A stretch of DNA of 64,000 nt from Ailurus styani (taxonomy: Eukaryota; Chordata; Mammalia; Carnivora; Ailuridae). The position numbers and the translations under genes were made by a program. Shown piece by piece: positions 62,871 through 64,000 of the stretch. Within the stretch, counting starts at the first letter, position 1. Each line of letters opens with the position of its first letter. The stretch lies in NCBI GenBank assembly GCA_002007465.1, contig LNAC01000031.1:4722433-4786432 (forward strand), in the 5' to 3' direction. Below the pieces are notes generated by a model that was not told the origin of the DNA, did no database searches, and was given only the letters and a program-made list of their open reading frames with translations.

Positions 62871-63204
62871 GGTCATGGCTTTATGAGAAAGGTACTGAGG
62901 TTTTTAAATCAGACAACCAGAGATAAACTGATTATGATTTGTTGTTGATATGACTGGATATTTTGAAATAAAAAGAGAATCAACCAAAAAACTGTTAGGA
63001 TTTAGTTACAGTGGTGCATAGGTGTGGACAAGGTGAGTCCAATGGGACTGCAGTAAACTTTGTGCCCCTGTGAACTTTCTGCTCTTGATAAACTGACTCC
63101 TATGAACAAATAATCAAACACTGATCTCCCCCCAATTTCCAAAGGATTTCCACTTTGTTCTGCCCAATGACTTCAGAGGTGATTTGCTTATCGTTACATA
63201 AGAT

Positions 63205-63388
63205 ATGTGGCAAAGTGGCTGGCTCGGTCAGTTAAATGTCTGACTGTTGATTTCAGTTCAGGTCATGATCTCAGAGTCCTGAGACTGAGTCCCATATTGG
63301 GGTCCACACTGAGCGTGAAGCCTGCTTAAGATTCTCTCTCTCCCTCTGCCCCTACCCTTGTCCCTTGCTAGCATGCTCTCTCTTAAAA
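63205..63388 (+). mobile_element. CAN-SINE, old form
   Basis: The head is diverged (GTGGCTGGCTCGGTCAGTTA), with CAGGTCATGATCTCAGAG, a CTCTCTCTCC body and an A-run. Confidence 0.85.
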
Positions 63389-63434
63389 AAAGGAAGGAAG
63401 GAAGGAAGGAAGGAGGGAGGGAGGGAGGGAGGAA
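63389..63434 (+). repeat. (GGAA)n/(GGGA)n microsatellite
   Basis: Five GGAA units pass into GGGA units, starting at the SINE A-run. Confidence 0.95.
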
Positions 63435-63479
63435 GAAACGTGATAAAGTGGGACACAGAAGAATTTGCATTAGCTCCTT

Positions 63480-63740
63480 TAGTTAAGCCACTGACTGGGA
63501 GGATGAGAAAGGAGAGGCATTTCAGGCAGAAAAGAGCACAGATAATATGGAGACCATACAATATCTTAGAGTGAGTAGGGACCTACTAGCACGTTATTCA
63601 GTATCACTGGGTGTGAGGGGTGAGTCAGGAAACATGGGGTGAGCTGAAGAGCTAAGCAGGGGCCAGTGTGGAGGTGGGCTTTAAAACCAGGTCAATGGGG
63701 GATTTGTATGTTATTTTGTGAGAGACATAACCTACTGTAG
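63480..63740 (+). repeat. ancient interspersed repeat, unnamed
   Basis: 'agaggcatttcaggcagaaa' and 'agctaagcaggggccagtgt' resemble the repeat at 355-1,010 and probably belong to the same or a related family. Assignment is by memory only. Confidence 0.4.
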
Positions 63741-63852
63741 GGATGTAACATAATCAACTCACATTTAGCTCATATCTTTAATAATAATAGCTTCCATGAG
63801 AAATTGCTTATAATTTTTGGTTCTACATTCTTTGAGGAAAACCCAGAGAGAG

Positions 63853-64000
63853 GGCGCCTGGGTGGCTCAGTGGGTTAAAGCTGCTGACTTCGGCTCAGGT
63901 CATGATCCCAGGGTCCTGGGATCGAGGCCCGCATCGGGCTCTCTGCTCGGCAGGGAGCCTGCTTCCTCCTCTCTCCTCTCTCTCTGCCTGCCTCTCTGCC
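63853..64000 (+). mobile_element. CAN-SINE, young form, cut by window end
   Basis: Intact head and start of the CT-rich body. The tail lies beyond the window. Confidence 0.94.

Larger units (their letters stand above)
53585..64000 (-). other. FAM81B: FAM81B intron, at least 10.4 kb
   Basis: No further FAM81B exon was recognised on the minus strand, so the intron runs past the window end. It is packed with L1, an MLT1-like LTR and CAN-SINEs. The parts 53,600-54,940, 55,090-55,545 and 62,310-63,200 hold no named repeat except a palindrome at 62,833. Confidence 0.65.

Overview
The window is a piece of a mammalian nuclear chromosome. The intron-rich, AT-rich layout, the GT-AG splice sites and the many tRNA-derived SINEs that open with a GGCGCCTGGGTGGCTCAG-type head and end in an AAATAAATAAAATCTTT-type tail point to a carnivore. 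The young SINE form seen here (head followed by GTGGGTTAAAGCC and CTTCGGCTCAGGTCATGATC) is the one I associate with mustelids such as mink, ferret, marten or badger. The family-level assignment comes from memory of repeat sequences, not from a search.

Layout. Positions 1-30,300 hold the 3' part of TTC37 (SKIC3, human SKI3) on the + strand. Fourteen coding exons between 2,906 and 30,297 join in one frame into 560 codons including the stop, roughly the C-terminal 36% of a protein of about 1,564 residues. A 3' UTR with several AATAAA signals follows. From about 31,000 to 43,240 lies a gene-free stretch of old and young repeats. Positions 43,249-53,584 hold the last four coding exons of FAM81B on the - strand (191 codons including the stop), and 53,585-64,000 is the intron upstream of them. 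The two genes are convergent, as I recall for human 5q15. Neither promoter is in the window.

The rest is mostly transposon-derived. There are 29 recognisable CAN-SINE copies, many with clear target-site duplications. There are old L1M fragments (about 11.6-14.3 kb, 17.7-21.85 kb, 41.2-42.1 kb and 55.9-60.2 kb), two carnivore-type L1 3' ends (53.1 kb and 60.2-61.5 kb), L2 and MIR fossils, MER20 and MER5A-like hAT transposons, two MaLR-type LTRs and a candidate solo LTR in the last TTC37 intron. Several microsatellites are present. One ambiguous base (N) at 2,638 sits inside a SINE that appears to have lost its middle in assembly.

The genes do not form a functional unit. TTC37 encodes a scaffold of the cytoplasmic SKI mRNA-decay complex, and FAM81B encodes a little-studied coiled-coil protein. 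I found no prokaryotic-style system, CRISPR array, tRNA or rRNA gene, and no convincing undescribed system. The points worth a second look are mainly structural: nested insertions, a collapsed SINE, a microhomology deletion, a near-perfect palindrome and a candidate LTR.
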